A DNA stretch of 5,671 nucleotides, from NCBI GenBank assembly GCA_913773825.1, contig CAJYHH010001124.1, positions 1-5,671 on the forward strand, read 5' to 3'. The notes under the pieces are model-generated. The model saw only the letters and a program-made list of their open reading frames with translations. It did no database searches and was not told the origin of the DNA. This DNA is from Candidatus Sericytochromatia bacterium. GTDB taxonomy: Bacteria; Cyanobacteriota; Sericytochromatia; UBA7694. Made by a program: the position numbers and the translations under genes. This document shows positions 5,436 to 5,671 of this stretch, piece by piece; position 1 is the stretch's first letter; each line of letters begins with the position of its first letter.

Positions 5436-5671
5436 TCATGTATTCGGATCTCGGAGAGGTTCTCCTGTTCTAGAATCATAATAAGGCTCACTAAAAGCGT
5501 CATCTGCCTGGCCACTTTGTATAAGTTCAAGACCAATAAAACTTACACCTGCTCCATGTTCAATTTCCCAAGTACAGCCAAACTCAAGGCCAAATGAAGG
5601 GCGGCCATCTGGAAAATCAGCTCGGATATAAACAGCAGAAATACCACATTGAAGCTTAAGATCATCATGGG
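5436..5671 (-). CDS. Small protein with DUF6985-like signature (5' partial, runs off right edge)
   Basis: The minus strand is open from the window edge to a TGA at 5438-5436, giving the last 77 residues of a gene that begins beyond the window. The sequence is clearly protein-like: FGLEFGCTWEIEHGAGVSF (visible residues 26-44), then SGQADDAFSEPYYDSRTGEP. The 'E-F-x-C-x-W-x-x-EHG-x-GV' signature followed by 'G-x-A-D-x-AF' is what I associate with DUF6985-type small proteins, which often occur singly in accessory regions and near polymorphic-toxin immunity genes. That family link is from memory and tentative. No toxin gene is visible, so an immunity role is only a possibility. The gene is convergent with the frameshifted plus-strand gene, 68 bases apart. 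No strong terminator lies between them. Confidence 0.65.
   Translation of the reverse strand, partial: HDDLKLQCGISAVYIRADFPDGRPSFGLEFGCTWEIEHGAGVSFIGLELIQSGQADDAFSEPYYDSRTGEPLRDPNT

Noticed and set aside
5409..5597. Plus-strand 62-residue ORF
   Set aside because: It is the shadow of the partial minus-strand gene, whose reading has clear protein motifs.

Overview
The window looks like chromosomal DNA of a mid-GC proteobacterium, probably a gammaproteobacterium. The RhlE-like DEAD-box helicase, the Rrf2 regulator beside a flavin disulfide reductase, and the DUF3445/heme N-demethylase-type protein all fit that. I cannot name a genus from sequence alone. No rRNA, tRNA, insertion sequence or CRISPR array is visible.

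Left part (1-2268). A thioredoxin-reductase-like FAD/NAD(P)H oxidoreductase runs off the left edge. It is convergent with an Rrf2-family repressor on the minus strand, and a probable terminator for the oxidoreductase overlaps the 3' end of the Rrf2 gene. The Rrf2 gene is divergent from a gene for a DUF3445/HODM-alpha-like heme protein. The intergenic DNA between them is dense in GTCT/AGAC half-sites, including a perfect 10-bp palindrome, so it is the obvious candidate operator region. The layout suggests a small redox-responsive cluster, but that grouping is inference.

Middle (2269-3845). A 317-bp gap without an intact gene holds, on the minus strand, what looks like the decayed, frameshifted C-terminus of a class I nitronate monooxygenase. 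It is followed by the leader and probable promoter of a complete RhlE-like DEAD-box RNA helicase.

Right part (3846-5671). A minus-strand two-gene operon, a YqeY/GatB-like protein then a P-loop NTPase/kinase-like protein, overlaps by one base (TGATG). It ends a single base from the helicase stop. Divergent from it, an unrecognised plus-strand gene of about 179 codons is broken by a one-base frameshift, most simply one missing C in a CCCC run. The right edge holds the C-terminal 77 residues of a further minus-strand gene with a 'CTWxxEHGxGV' signature, as in DUF6985-type small proteins. It is easily missed because its start lies outside the window.

I found no convincing large new system. The points most worth following up are the nitronate monooxygenase remnant, the frameshifted gene, the YqeY/P-loop pair, the palindromic control region, and the recurrent pattern of -10-like hexamers 6-8 nt before start codons that lack Shine-Dalgarno sequences.
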